From NCBI RefSeq assembly GCF_041435015.1, contig NZ_CP107989.1, positions 8,556,001-8,620,000 of the forward strand: a stretch of 64,000 bases of DNA. Direction: 5' to 3'. Both the position numbers and the translations under genes were made by a program. Positions 16,071 through 24,447 of this stretch are shown one piece after another. A model generated the notes under the pieces. That model did not search any database and was not told where the DNA came from. It worked only from the letters and a program-made list of their open reading frames with translations. Each line of letters opens with the position of its first letter. Within the stretch, counting starts at the first letter, position 1. The DNA comes from Streptomyces canus (lineage in GTDB: Bacteria; Actinomycetota; Actinomycetes; Streptomycetales; Streptomycetaceae).

Positions 16071-16565
16071 TCACCCCGATTCCGCTGTCGGCGTGGCAGG
16101 CGGCAGGAGGGGTCCGCACTCCCACTGCTGGAAGATCAACCGGGTCTCCACCCGGGCCACCTCGCGCCGGGACGTGAACTCGTCCAGCACCATCCGCTGC
16201 AGATCCGTCATGTCCGCCACGGCCACGTGCACGAGGTAGTCGTCGGGGCCGGTCAGATGGAAGACGGTCCGCGACTCCGGCAGCGCCCTGATGCGCTCCA
16301 CGAACGGCCCCACCAGCTCCCGCCGATGCGGCCTGACCTGCACCGACAGCAGCGCCTCCAGGCCCCGGCCCAGCTTCCCCGGATCCAGCCGCAGCTGATG
16401 ACCGAGGATGACGCCCGAGCGGCGCAGCCGGGTCACCCGGTCCAGACAGGTCGACGGCGCGACACCGACCTGCGCGGCGAGGTCGCGGTAGGTGGTCCGG
16501 GCGTCGTTCTGCAACAGCCGCAGCAGATGCAGGTCCACCGGGTCCAGTACGACAGATTCGGCCAT
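16071..16565 (-). CDS. Lrp/AsnC-family transcriptional regulator
   Basis: A 164-residue feast/famine regulator: VDLHLLRLLQNDARTTYRDLAAQVGVAPSTCLDRVTRLRRSGVI is the DNA-binding domain, and FHLTGPDDYLVHVAVADMTDLQRMV is the ligand-binding RAM domain. It is divergent from the Cys/Met PLP-enzyme gene with a 60-bp gap. That arrangement is classic for BkdR/DecR-like regulators that switch on an amino-acid catabolic gene in response to its substrate, so sulfur amino acid sensing is a reasonable inference. Confidence 0.85.
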   Translation of the reverse strand: MAESVVLDPVDLHLLRLLQNDARTTYRDLAAQVGVAPSTCLDRVTRLRRSGVILGHQLRLDPGKLGRGLEALLSVQVRPHRRELVGPFVERIRALPESRTVFHLTGPDDYLVHVAVADMTDLQRMVLDEFTSRREVARVETRLIFQQWECGPLLPPATPTAESG

Positions 16566-16625
16566 TGGCCGAACGTAGCACGGGCTTCGGCGCGAGAACG
16601 CCGGTCGGTGTTCACTCTTGCGGGC

Positions 16626-17804
16626 ATGGACTCAGCGCGCATCGCCACCGCCTCTCGTACGCCGCTCAGAGCACTGGCCACCGAGGCCGTCCACGCCGGC
16701 CGCGACGACCTCGCCCGGCAGGGCCTGCACGCCCCGCCCATCGATCTGTCGACGACCTACCCGTCCTACGACAGCCGCGGCGAGGCCGCCCGCATCGACG
16801 CCTTCGCGGCGACCGGAGCCGAGCCGGACGGCCCGCCCGTGTACGGGCGCCTCGGCAACCCCACCGTCGCCCGCTTCGAGACCGCCCTGGCCCGGCTGGA
16901 GGGGACCGAGTCCGCGGTCGCCTTCGCCAGCGGCATGGCCGCGCTCACGGCCGTCCTTCTCGTACGGGCCTCCCTGGGCCTGCGCCACGTCGTCGCCGTA
17001 CGCCCCCTGTACGGATGCAGCGACCACCTCCTGACCGCGGGACTTCTCGGCACGGAGGTCACCTGGACCGACCCGGCGGGGGTCGCCGACGCGCTGCGCC
17101 CGGACACGGGCCTGGTCCTGGTCGAAACCCCGGCCAACCCCACCCTCGCCGAGATCGACCTGCGGGCCCTGGCCCACTCCTGCGGCTCCGTGCCCCTCCT
17201 CGCGGACAACACCTTCGCCACACCCGTGCTCCAGCGCCCCGCGGAACACGGCGCCCGCCTGGTGCTGCACAGTGCCACCAAGTACCTCGGCGGCCACGGG
17301 GACGTGATGGCGGGCGTGGTGGCCTGTGACGAGGGGTTCGCCGGGCACCTGCGGCAGGTTCGCTTCGCGACGGGCGGCGTCCTGCACCCCCTCGCCGGCT
17401 ACCTGCTGCTGCGAGGCCTCGCGACTCTTCCCGTACGGGTGCGGGCGGCCTCCGCGAGCGCCGCCGAACTCGCCCGCCGCCTGGCAGCCGATCCCCGTGT
17501 CACCCGTGTCCACTACCCGCGCATCGGCGGCGCGATGATCGCCTTCGAGGTCGACGGCGACCCGCACGGGGTGATCGAGCGGGTCCGCCTGATCACCCCT
17601 GCGGTGAGCCTGGGCAGTGTGGACACCCTCATCCAGCACCCGGCGTCGATCAGCCACCGCATCGTGGACGCGGAGGACCGCAGGGGTGCGGGCGTGAGTG
17701 ACCGATTGCTCCGTCTGTCGGTGGGCCTGGAGGACGTGGAGGACCTGTGGACGGATCTGGACGCGGCGCTGGAGTGCTCCGTCAGGGCCGCGGGCCTGTA
17801 TTGA
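16626..17804 (+). CDS. Cys/Met-metabolism PLP enzyme (cystathionine gamma-lyase/synthase-like)
   Basis: A 392-residue fold-type I PLP enzyme handling cysteine, homocysteine or methionine. VYGRLGNPTVARFETALARLEG and AVAFASGMAALTAVLL form the family start. LLADNTFATPVLQRP and LHSATKYLGGHGDVMAG contain the cofactor aspartate and lysine. SLGSVDTLIQHPASISH is the C-terminal substrate region. Between HYPRI and GGAMIAFEV about 18 residues normally present (the HP.H.LA loop) seem missing, so specificity may be altered. Its last 23 bp overlap the convergent ACT-GNAT gene. Confidence 0.75.
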   Translation: MDSARIATASRTPLRALATEAVHAGRDDLARQGLHAPPIDLSTTYPSYDSRGEAARIDAFAATGAEPDGPPVYGRLGNPTVARFETALARLEGTESAVAFASGMAALTAVLLVRASLGLRHVVAVRPLYGCSDHLLTAGLLGTEVTWTDPAGVADALRPDTGLVLVETPANPTLAEIDLRALAHSCGSVPLLADNTFATPVLQRPAEHGARLVLHSATKYLGGHGDVMAGVVACDEGFAGHLRQVRFATGGVLHPLAGYLLLRGLATLPVRVRAASASAAELARRLAADPRVTRVHYPRIGGAMIAFEVDGDPHGVIERVRLITPAVSLGSVDTLIQHPASISHRIVDAEDRRGAGVSDRLLRLSVGLEDVEDLWTDLDAALECSVRAAGLY

Positions 17805-19224
17805 CCTGCGGCTCCGCGACTCCCACAGCAGGTTCGGGCTCTCCCTGAGGAGCGATACGCGCGGTGATCACCAGGGTCCCCTCCTCGATCTGATAGTCGA
17901 GGGGGAGCCCCAGCCCCCGCATCGCGGCGACCATCCCCGTGTTGGAGGACTGGGTCACGGCGTACACGCTCTCGCACCCGGCCTCGACAGCCAGCGCCAC
18001 CAGCCGCTCCAGCAACTCCGCGCCGATCCCACGCCGCTGCCACGCGTCCTCGACGAGCAGCGCCACCTCGGTCTCGTCACCGTCCCACAGCAGATGCCCG
18101 AGCCCCACGATCCGACCCGAAGCGGTCTGTACGGCCAGGGTGCGGCCGAACCGGGGACTGAGCAGGTGGTTGAGATAGCGGTCGGCGTCACCGACGGGCC
18201 CGTGGTAGCGCATGGTCAACGTCCGCGGCGAGCACCGCTCGTGCATCGCCACCGCGGCCTCCAGGTCCTCGGTGTCGGCCCGGCGCACGGTGATGTCGTG
18301 GCCTTCCGGCAGCGTCAGTGCGTCCTGGCTGCGCGGCACCCGCGGACCCAGCCGGGCGTCCAGCTCGACCAGGGCCCGGGCCCGGGCGAACTCCGTCGGC
18401 GTGAACGGCAGATACGGCCGTTCCACGGTGATCACTCCGCCTTCCGGTGCCCGCAACCGCATCACGGTGTCCTCCAGAGCTCCTTCCACGGGCACACTCT
18501 CCGAACCGCGACCGCCTCCCACCGGAACGGCCGGCAAGGACCGGATCGTGCACCGGCCCAGCAACTGCCGCAACGCCAGCGGCAGTTCCGCCGCGTCCAG
18601 GGCGGTCCGGGTGGCGAGGCCCAGCACCCGGGTCGGGGCGTCCACCAGGTCGTGCGTGTCGGCCCGCTCGATCCAGGTGTCGGAGCCGCCGGCCAGCGCG
18701 ACGGCCCGGGTGATCTCGGAGCCCTCCAGCGCACCGGGGGCACGCAGCAGGAACTCGTCGACCGTGCCCTCGGCCAGTGGGTGGGTCTGCAGGCTGAGGA
18801 TGTCCACCCGGTGCGCGGCGAGGGCCGTGCAGAGGGCGGCCAGCGAACCCGGTTCGTCCTTCACCGTGGTGCGCATCCGCCACAGCGTGCTCTCCGCGGC
18901 CACGGGGTCCGAGGTGCGCGACGGCTGGTCGGACGGCCCGGCCTGCTCCCCCTGGGGCAGCGGCCGGGTGCCGGTATCACCCGTCGGGGGTGCGTGACCG
19001 TGGCGGCGTGCCCACCATGTGTGGAATCCGGCGGTGGCGGCCAGGGTCACCGCCGAGATCACCAGCAGCGCGGCACCGTCGGGGCCGTGCCCGATCAGGT
19101 TCGCGACGGTGTCGACCACCGCGACGGCCGTGAACAGGGCCGCGAGTTCGATCAGGTCGCGCCGCCAGTGGTGCACGGGGCGACCGTGTTTCGCACGGGT
19201 CACATCAGACATGTCTCGAGTCAT
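17782..19224 (-). CDS. Membrane-ACT-GNAT three-domain fusion protein
   Basis: A 480-residue protein with three parts. Residues ~20-75 carry two hydrophobic segments (LIELAALFTAVAVVDTVANLIG; GAALLVISAVTLAATAGFHTWW). Residues ~115-260 resemble an ACT domain (MRTTVKDEPGSLAALCTALAAHRVDILSLQTHPL). Residues ~310-450 form a GNAT acetyltransferase with VALLVEDAWQRRGIGAELLERLVALA binding acetyl-CoA. ACT modules sense amino acids, so this may be a membrane-anchored, amino-acid-regulated acetyltransferase (inference). A second Met lies four codons in. Confidence 0.75.
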   Translation of the reverse strand: MTRDMSDVTRAKHGRPVHHWRRDLIELAALFTAVAVVDTVANLIGHGPDGAALLVISAVTLAATAGFHTWWARRHGHAPPTGDTGTRPLPQGEQAGPSDQPSRTSDPVAAESTLWRMRTTVKDEPGSLAALCTALAAHRVDILSLQTHPLAEGTVDEFLLRAPGALEGSEITRAVALAGGSDTWIERADTHDLVDAPTRVLGLATRTALDAAELPLALRQLLGRCTIRSLPAVPVGGGRGSESVPVEGALEDTVMRLRAPEGGVITVERPYLPFTPTEFARARALVELDARLGPRVPRSQDALTLPEGHDITVRRADTEDLEAAVAMHERCSPRTLTMRYHGPVGDADRYLNHLLSPRFGRTLAVQTASGRIVGLGHLLWDGDETEVALLVEDAWQRRGIGAELLERLVALAVEAGCESVYAVTQSSNTGMVAAMRGLGLPLDYQIEEGTLVITARIAPQGEPEPAVGVAEPQVNTGPRP

Positions 19225-19346
19225 GCAGCCACTGTGGAGGAACGGTGTTGCGTGATCACGAACGCATTGTGACTGATCGGTAAAGCGCGGTTCTGTGCTT
19301 TTGTGCCTTTTTCAACTGTTCGGGCGTGAGTGACGTTGCCGAGAAG

Positions 19347-20933
19347 TCACTGGCCCACCCGACCCGGCTGGAGCGCCTGCGTGAACAGCACCGTGCCGTC
19401 CTGCTCGCGCAGACGCACCGTCAGCTCACCGCTGTGGCCGTCGATGTCGACCTCGCCGAAGAACTGGTAGCCGCCCGCGGGGGAGACGTTCGAGGCGGTC
19501 GGTGCCTTCACGAACACCCGCTCGGGGCCGAAGGTGCCGTCGAGCGCGCTGGCCGGGAAGGCACCCGCGTTCAGCGGACCCGAGACGAACTCCCAGAACG
19601 GCTCGAAGTCGGTGAACGCGGCCCGCGACGGCTGGTAGTGCTGGGCCGAGGTGTGGTGCACGTCGGCGGTCAGCCATACCGTGCCGGTGATCCGCCGGTG
19701 CTTGATGTACCGCAGCAGCTCGGCGATCTGCAGCTCACGTCCGAGCGGGGCGCCCGGGTCGCCCTGCGCCACCGCCTCGATGTTCGCCCTGCCCTCCGTG
19801 GTGTCGGGCACGACCAGGCCGAGCGGCATGTCGGAGGCGATCACCTTCCACACCGCCCTCGAGCGCGACAGCTCCCGCTTGAGCCATTCCAACTGCTCCC
19901 GGCCGAGGATGCCCTGCGGGTCCACGGTCTGGTCGTCGGGCGAGTTGGCGTTGCGGTAGGTCCGCATGTCCAGCACGAACACGTCGAGCAGCGGACCCTG
20001 GGGCAGCACCCGGTACACCCGGCCGTCCCGCGCACCCGGCCGCAGCGTGGAGATCGGGAAGTACTCGCTGAACGCGCGCCGGGCTCGGCCCGCGAGCACG
20101 TCGACGCTCTTCTCGGTGTAGCGGGCGTCGGAGTCGAGGATCGTCTGGCCCGGGTACCAGTTGTTGCGCACCTCGTGGTCGTCCCACTGAATGACGGACG
20201 GCACCTGGGCGTTGAAGGCCCGGAGGTTGTGGTCGAGCAGGTTGTAGCGGAAGTTGCCGCGGAACTCGGCCAGGGTCTCGGCGACCTTGGACTTCTCCTC
20301 GGTGGTGATGTTCCGCCAGGTGCTGCCGTCGGGCAGGGCGGCGGTCGCCGCGATCGGGCCGTCGGCGTAGATGTTGTCGCCGCTGCACAGGAAGAAGTCC
20401 GGGTCGAGCTGGGCCATCGCCCGGTAGATCGTGTAGCCGCCGAAGTCCGGGTTGATGCCCCAGCCCTGCCCGGCGAGGTCGCCGGACCACAGGAACCGCA
20501 CCCCGTCACGGCGTTTGTGGGACACCGTGCGGAAGGTGCCGGCGACCGGCTCGCCGGTGCGGCGCGGGTCGTCCGGGTCGGCCAGCAGCACGCGGTAGTG
20601 GATCTGCTCGCCCGACGGCAGACCGCGCAGCCGGGTCGTACCGGTGAAGTCGGTGTCCGCGCCGAGCAGCGGGCCGTGCCATCTGCGGGGGTTGCGGAAC
20701 GACTCGGTCGCCGACGTCTCCACGATCATCCGGGCCGGACGGTCGGAACGCACCCACACCAGGCCGGAGTCGGAGGTCACGTCTCCCGTCTGCACCCCCC
20801 AGCCCGCCCCGGGGCGCCCGGAGAGCGCGAAGGCCGGTGCGGCTCCGGAGACCGTCGGCAGGGTGAGGGCGGCCGATGCGGCCAGGGAGCCGCGCAGCAC
20901 GCTGCGGCGGCCGGGGAACGGACGGTGTGACAT
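19347..20933 (-). CDS. phoD: PhoD-type secreted alkaline phosphatase
   Basis: A 528-residue Tat-exported phosphodiesterase/phosphatase of the PhoD family. The leader GRRSVLRGSLAASAALTLP has the twin-arginine motif and hydrophobic core. An N-terminal Ig-like domain precedes the catalytic core with SGDNIYADGPI, WDDHEVRNNW and WLTADVHHTSAQHY supplying metal ligands. PhoD releases phosphate from esters and teichoic acids with Ca/Fe. The start is chosen for GGAGG 7 nt upstream. PHO-box control is common for phoD; I did not find a clear one. Confidence 0.85.
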   Translation of the reverse strand: MSHRPFPGRRSVLRGSLAASAALTLPTVSGAAPAFALSGRPGAGWGVQTGDVTSDSGLVWVRSDRPARMIVETSATESFRNPRRWHGPLLGADTDFTGTTRLRGLPSGEQIHYRVLLADPDDPRRTGEPVAGTFRTVSHKRRDGVRFLWSGDLAGQGWGINPDFGGYTIYRAMAQLDPDFFLCSGDNIYADGPIAATAALPDGSTWRNITTEEKSKVAETLAEFRGNFRYNLLDHNLRAFNAQVPSVIQWDDHEVRNNWYPGQTILDSDARYTEKSVDVLAGRARRAFSEYFPISTLRPGARDGRVYRVLPQGPLLDVFVLDMRTYRNANSPDDQTVDPQGILGREQLEWLKRELSRSRAVWKVIASDMPLGLVVPDTTEGRANIEAVAQGDPGAPLGRELQIAELLRYIKHRRITGTVWLTADVHHTSAQHYQPSRAAFTDFEPFWEFVSGPLNAGAFPASALDGTFGPERVFVKAPTASNVSPAGGYQFFGEVDIDGHSGELTVRLREQDGTVLFTQALQPGRVGQ

Positions 20934-21065
20934 GGATGCGCCTCCAAGGACGGGATCCGGCCGGTGTGCGATGCCAGAACTACTGGGGCACCGCAGCGCA
21001 CACGCAAACCACAGATGAACAACTGGCCGCGGGAACAAGGGAACCCGTGTGCGAAATGGCGTGGG

Positions 21066-22523
21066 TCAGCCGCGGGCGGCCTCGGCCATCAGGCGTACGC
21101 CGTCCCGGATCCGGGTCTCAGGCAGGTGTGCGTAGCCGAGGACCAGCCGCACGCCCCGCTTCTCGTCGGGCTCGGCACGCGCGTGTGCGTAGTCCGTCAG
21201 CGGGCGGACGGTCACACCGGCCGCCGCCAGGCGCGCGAGGAACCTCTCCTGGGGGCCGTACCGCTGCGGCAGCGTGGCGATGACGTGCAGCCCGGCGGCG
21301 ATCCCGGACACCTCCGTGCCGGGGAGGTGCTCGTCCAGCGCGGAGACCAGCGCGTCACGCCGCTCCCGGTAGGCGCGCTGGCAGCGGCGCAGTTGGCGGT
21401 CGTAGTCGCCGCGCTCCACGAACCGGGCGAACAGCGCCTGGTCGAGTGTGGGATGACCGAGGTCCATGGTCCGCTTCCGTTCGACGACCTCGTCGGCCAG
21501 CGCTTCCGGCACCAGCAGCCAGCCGAGCCGCAGTCCGGGAGCCAGGGACTTGCTGACCGATCCCGCGTAGGCCACCCGATCCGGGTCGAGCCCCTGGAGC
21601 GCGCCGACGGGGGCCCGGTCATAGCGGAAGTCGCCGTCGTAGTCGTCCTCCAGGACGAAGCCGTCGACGGAACGCGCCCAGTCGAGCAGTTCCGCACGGC
21701 GCCGCGCGGAGTAGGCGATGCCGGTCGGGAACTGGTGCGAGGGCGTCGTGACCACGGCACGCACGCCCGAGTCGTACAGGGGACCGAGGGAGATTCCGTC
21801 CTCGTCCAGCGGTATGGGAACGATGGCGACGCCGGCCGCCGCGTACAGGGCGTCGTGCTGCGGGCTGCCGGGATCCTCCACGCCGACGGTCGGCAACCCG
21901 CGCGCATGGAGCGCGAATCCGAGCAGCGTCGTCGCCTGCGCCACGCCGGAGACGACCACGATCCGCTCCGGGTCCGCGACCACACCCCTGCGGCGGGCCA
22001 GCAGCTCGGCCAAGGCGGCGCGCAGCCGGGGCAGCCCGCGCGGGTCGGGATAACCGAGGTCCTGGTGCGGCAGTTCCGCCAGCACACCGCGGTGTGCCGT
22101 GGCCCAGGCGGTGCGGGGGAACAACGACAGGTCGGGCGTCCCGGCCACGAAGTCCGCGCGGCTGCCCCGAGACCGCGGGGCCAGGTCACGCGCGCGTGGG
22201 TGAGCGGCCCGCACGGCACCGCCGACCCAGGTGCCCGCACCCCGGCCGCTGCGCAGATAACCCTCCGCCGTCAGCTGCTCGTACGCCTCGGTGACCAGCC
22301 CACGCGACACACCGAGGTCGGCCGCCAGATCCCGGCTCGACGGCAGCCGCGTCCCCGGCATGAGCCGTCCGGTCCGCACCGCCTCCCGCAGCGCCGCCTG
22401 CAGGGAACGGCCACGCGTGCGTGCCGGCGCGGAGACGGCGGGCAGCAGCAGCTCCCAGGCAGGCGACGCGGCGGATTCCGGAACGTCCGGCTTCCCCTCC
22501 GGATTGGTCCGCGATGACGTCAT
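21066..22523 (-). CDS. MocR/PdxR-type GntR-aminotransferase regulator
   Basis: A 485-residue fusion regulator. Residues ~25-105 form a GntR winged helix (LPSSRDLAADLGVSRGLVTEAYEQLTAEGYL). The rest is an aminotransferase fold with VEDPGSPQHDALYAAAG, LEDDYDGDFRYD and the PLP lysine in SVSKSLAPGLRLGW. MocR proteins bind PLP or aminated ligands and usually control a divergent gene, here an EamA exporter 47 bp away. Well-known targets are vitamin B6 or GABA genes; no such gene is adjacent, so the effector is open. Confidence 0.85.
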   Translation of the reverse strand: MTSSRTNPEGKPDVPESAASPAWELLLPAVSAPARTRGRSLQAALREAVRTGRLMPGTRLPSSRDLAADLGVSRGLVTEAYEQLTAEGYLRSGRGAGTWVGGAVRAAHPRARDLAPRSRGSRADFVAGTPDLSLFPRTAWATAHRGVLAELPHQDLGYPDPRGLPRLRAALAELLARRRGVVADPERIVVVSGVAQATTLLGFALHARGLPTVGVEDPGSPQHDALYAAAGVAIVPIPLDEDGISLGPLYDSGVRAVVTTPSHQFPTGIAYSARRRAELLDWARSVDGFVLEDDYDGDFRYDRAPVGALQGLDPDRVAYAGSVSKSLAPGLRLGWLLVPEALADEVVERKRTMDLGHPTLDQALFARFVERGDYDRQLRRCQRAYRERRDALVSALDEHLPGTEVSGIAAGLHVIATLPQRYGPQERFLARLAAAGVTVRPLTDYAHARAEPDEKRGVRLVLGYAHLPETRIRDGVRLMAEAARG

Positions 22524-22546
22524 GGGAATGGACCTTAAACCGGACC
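22506..22546. promoter_or_regulatory. Candidate MocR operator: GGACC direct repeats plus an inverted copy
   Basis: GGACC occurs at 22530-22534 and 22542-22546, 12 bp apart, flanking the TTAAAC -35 of the divergent EamA gene. The inverse GGTCC lies at 22506-22510 inside the regulator's first codons. MocR proteins characteristically bind direct repeats with a variable third half-site, which matches this layout. Confidence 0.45.
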
Positions 22547-22563
22547 ACCACGCTTCCTAGCGT
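22535..22563 (+). promoter_or_regulatory. Promoter of the EamA gene (TTAAAC-17-TAGCGT), leaderless
   Basis: TTAAAC (22535-22540), a 17-bp spacer and TAGCGT (22558-22563) are followed by 7 nt and the ATG. No ribosome binding site is present, so the transcript probably begins at the start codon. The GGACC repeats surround the -35. Confidence 0.55.
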
Positions 22564-22570
22564 CACTGCC

Positions 22571-23734
22571 ATGAACACCACCACGCGCGGATACTTCCTC
22601 GCCACGCTCGCCTGCGTCCTCGTCGGAGCCTCCTTCACCGCCAACAGCCTGCTCGGCGACTACCCCTACGCGGGCGGCCAGTTCCTGCGCTACGGCCTCG
22701 CCGCGCTGTTGCTCGTTCCGTCGGCCGCGAGGGGCGCCGCGTCACGGTTGCGGGCACTCGGGTTCCGTCAGTGGACCCGTCTCGCGCTTCTCGCCGCCGT
22801 GGGCATGGTCGGCTTCAACCTCTCCGTCATCGCCGCCGAACGCACCGCGGAACCGGCCGTCCCGGGCGTCTTCGTGGGCTGCGCCCCCGTGCTGGTGGCC
22901 GTTCTCGTGCCGCTGCTCGACGGACGCCGACCCCGAGCCCGCGTCCTGCGGGGCGCGTTGCTCGTCGCCCTCGGCGCCTTCGCCGTACAGGGCTGGGGCC
23001 GTACGGACGGGACGGGCATCGCTTTCTCCGTGGGCGCGCTGGCCGGTGAGGTCGGTTTCGCGGTGCTCGCCGTACCCGTGCTGCGGCCCCTGGGACCACG
23101 GTTGTTGTCCGCCACCGTCTGCGCGGTCGCCGCCGTCGAGGCCGCGGTGGTCGGACCGTTCCTGGACGGCACCGCGTGGCTGCGCCGCCCCGACACCGCC
23201 GAGGCCGCCGCGCTGCTGTGGCAGGCGGCGGTCGTCACCGTCGTCGGGTTCGTGTGCTGGTACATGGGCATGCAGCGGATCGGCGCGGAGCGCGCCACGC
23301 TGTTCTCCGGGCTCATCCCGGTCGCGGCCGCCGGTACCGCGCCCCTTGTCGGAACGGGTTCCTACGGTGCGGCCCAGGCCGTGGGCAGTGCCTTGGTCGG
23401 CGCCGGAGTCGCCTTCGGATCAGGGGCGTTGAGCCGGCGGCGGAAGGACTCAGCGGCTGCCGTCGAGGATGACGCGCGCGACCAGAGCGGGGTCGTCGTT
23501 CATCGGGCAGTGGCCGCAGCCGGGCAGCCGCACGAGCCGGGCCCGGGGAATGATCTGCTTGGCCCGCACCCCCTGCCGACGCACGAGCAGCATGTCCCTG
23601 GTGCCCCAGGCCACCGTGACCGGCAGCCCCGGGACGTCGTCGCCGAACTGGACGGCGGTACCGGCCCTGAGGGTCGCGTCGAACCCCGTGGCCTGCGCCA
23701 GGGCGAGCGTCTCGGCGACCACGGCCTCGGGTGA
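22571..23734 (+). CDS. EamA/DMT-family exporter with an aberrant C-terminal extension
   Basis: Drug/metabolite-transporter family protein with about ten hydrophobic segments arranged as two EamA repeats (FLATLACVLVGASFTANSLLG near the start; VGFVCWYMGMQRIGAERATLFSGLIPVAAAG in repeat two). The membrane part ends at GSGALSRRRKDS (~residue 295), where relatives normally stop. Here the frame stays open another ~95 polar residues, antisense to the convergent hydrolase gene, whose 3' third it overlaps. The tail looks like non-coding antisense sequence. Stop-codon loss or a late frameshift is likely. It is probably controlled by the divergent MocR gene. Confidence 0.75.
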   Translation: MNTTTRGYFLATLACVLVGASFTANSLLGDYPYAGGQFLRYGLAALLLVPSAARGAASRLRALGFRQWTRLALLAAVGMVGFNLSVIAAERTAEPAVPGVFVGCAPVLVAVLVPLLDGRRPRARVLRGALLVALGAFAVQGWGRTDGTGIAFSVGALAGEVGFAVLAVPVLRPLGPRLLSATVCAVAAVEAAVVGPFLDGTAWLRRPDTAEAAALLWQAAVVTVVGFVCWYMGMQRIGAERATLFSGLIPVAAAGTAPLVGTGSYGAAQAVGSALVGAGVAFGSGALSRRRKDSAAAVEDDARDQSGVVVHRAVAAAGQPHEPGPGNDLLGPHPLPTHEQHVPGAPGHRDRQPRDVVAELDGGTGPEGRVEPRGLRQGERLGDHGLG

Positions 23735-24280
23735 ACGCAGACCCGGGCGCGCATAGATGGTGCTCGTGAGGATCGTACGGCCGGCCGCACTGCGCGACAG
23801 CCGCTCGACCAGCGGCAGTGGCAGCCGCCGGGAGATGTGCCGCATCGCGAGCAGTACCCCGAACGCGTAGCGCCGCTCGGCCGGCGACCAGAACCCGGCG
23901 GGAGACAGCGCGGTGACGGACCGTACGAGCTGCTCGCGACCGAGTTCCAGGGCCAGCAGACCGCCGAGGGAGTTGCCCGCCACGTGCGGGCGGTCCAGCT
24001 CCAGGGCCTCGCAGAACGCCCCGAACACGGACGTCGTGGTGGCCAGGTCGTACGACAGCCCCTCGGGCAGCCCCGGCGACGCGCCGAACCCGGGCAGGTC
24101 CACGGCGATCACGTCGCGCTCGGTCGCCAGGATGTCCACCACCGGGTCCCAGGCCTGCCGGTGGTGACCTATGCCGTGCAGCAGGAGCAGCGGCTCACCG
24201 CGGCCCACGCGCGCGTAGGAGACGGTCACGGGCTGCGGCCCCTCGGCGGAGGGGACTTTGAAGGAGACGGTGGTGGACAT
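23450..24280 (-). CDS. Alpha/beta hydrolase
   Basis: A 276-residue single-domain hydrolase. LLLLHGIGHHRQAW forms the oxyanion region, VAGNSLGGLLALELG the nucleophile elbow (Ser in GNSLGG), and LPGCGHCPMNDDP the catalytic His. A cap region lies between residues ~130 and 200. The substrate is unknown; relatives include lipases, esterases and C-C hydrolases. AAGGAG 5 nt upstream supports this ATG over one 42 bp upstream. It is divergent from the ECF sigma gene, so it may belong to that regulon. Confidence 0.85.
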   Translation of the reverse strand: MSTTVSFKVPSAEGPQPVTVSYARVGRGEPLLLLHGIGHHRQAWDPVVDILATERDVIAVDLPGFGASPGLPEGLSYDLATTTSVFGAFCEALELDRPHVAGNSLGGLLALELGREQLVRSVTALSPAGFWSPAERRYAFGVLLAMRHISRRLPLPLVERLSRSAAGRTILTSTIYARPGLRSPEAVVAETLALAQATGFDATLRAGTAVQFGDDVPGLPVTVAWGTRDMLLVRRQGVRAKQIIPRARLVRLPGCGHCPMNDDPALVARVILDGSR

Positions 24281-24447
24281 GAGGGCTCCTTGACGGCGAC
24301 TCACGGGCTGAGGCAGGCGCACGGCGGACGCGCTGTAGACAGCTTGTCAGCAATTGCTACTGGCGGGTAGACCCCTCGGATCCCCAGGGACCCGCCGCCC
24401 GGCCATATCGCCTGGACACGAACCGGCGTCTGGGTTGGGATGAACCC

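Noticed and set aside
14412..16625. A long plus-strand frame running in phase into the Cys/Met PLP enzyme
   Set aside because: It is antisense to the DUF885 and Lrp genes. The real start is the ATG at 16626, where homology begins.
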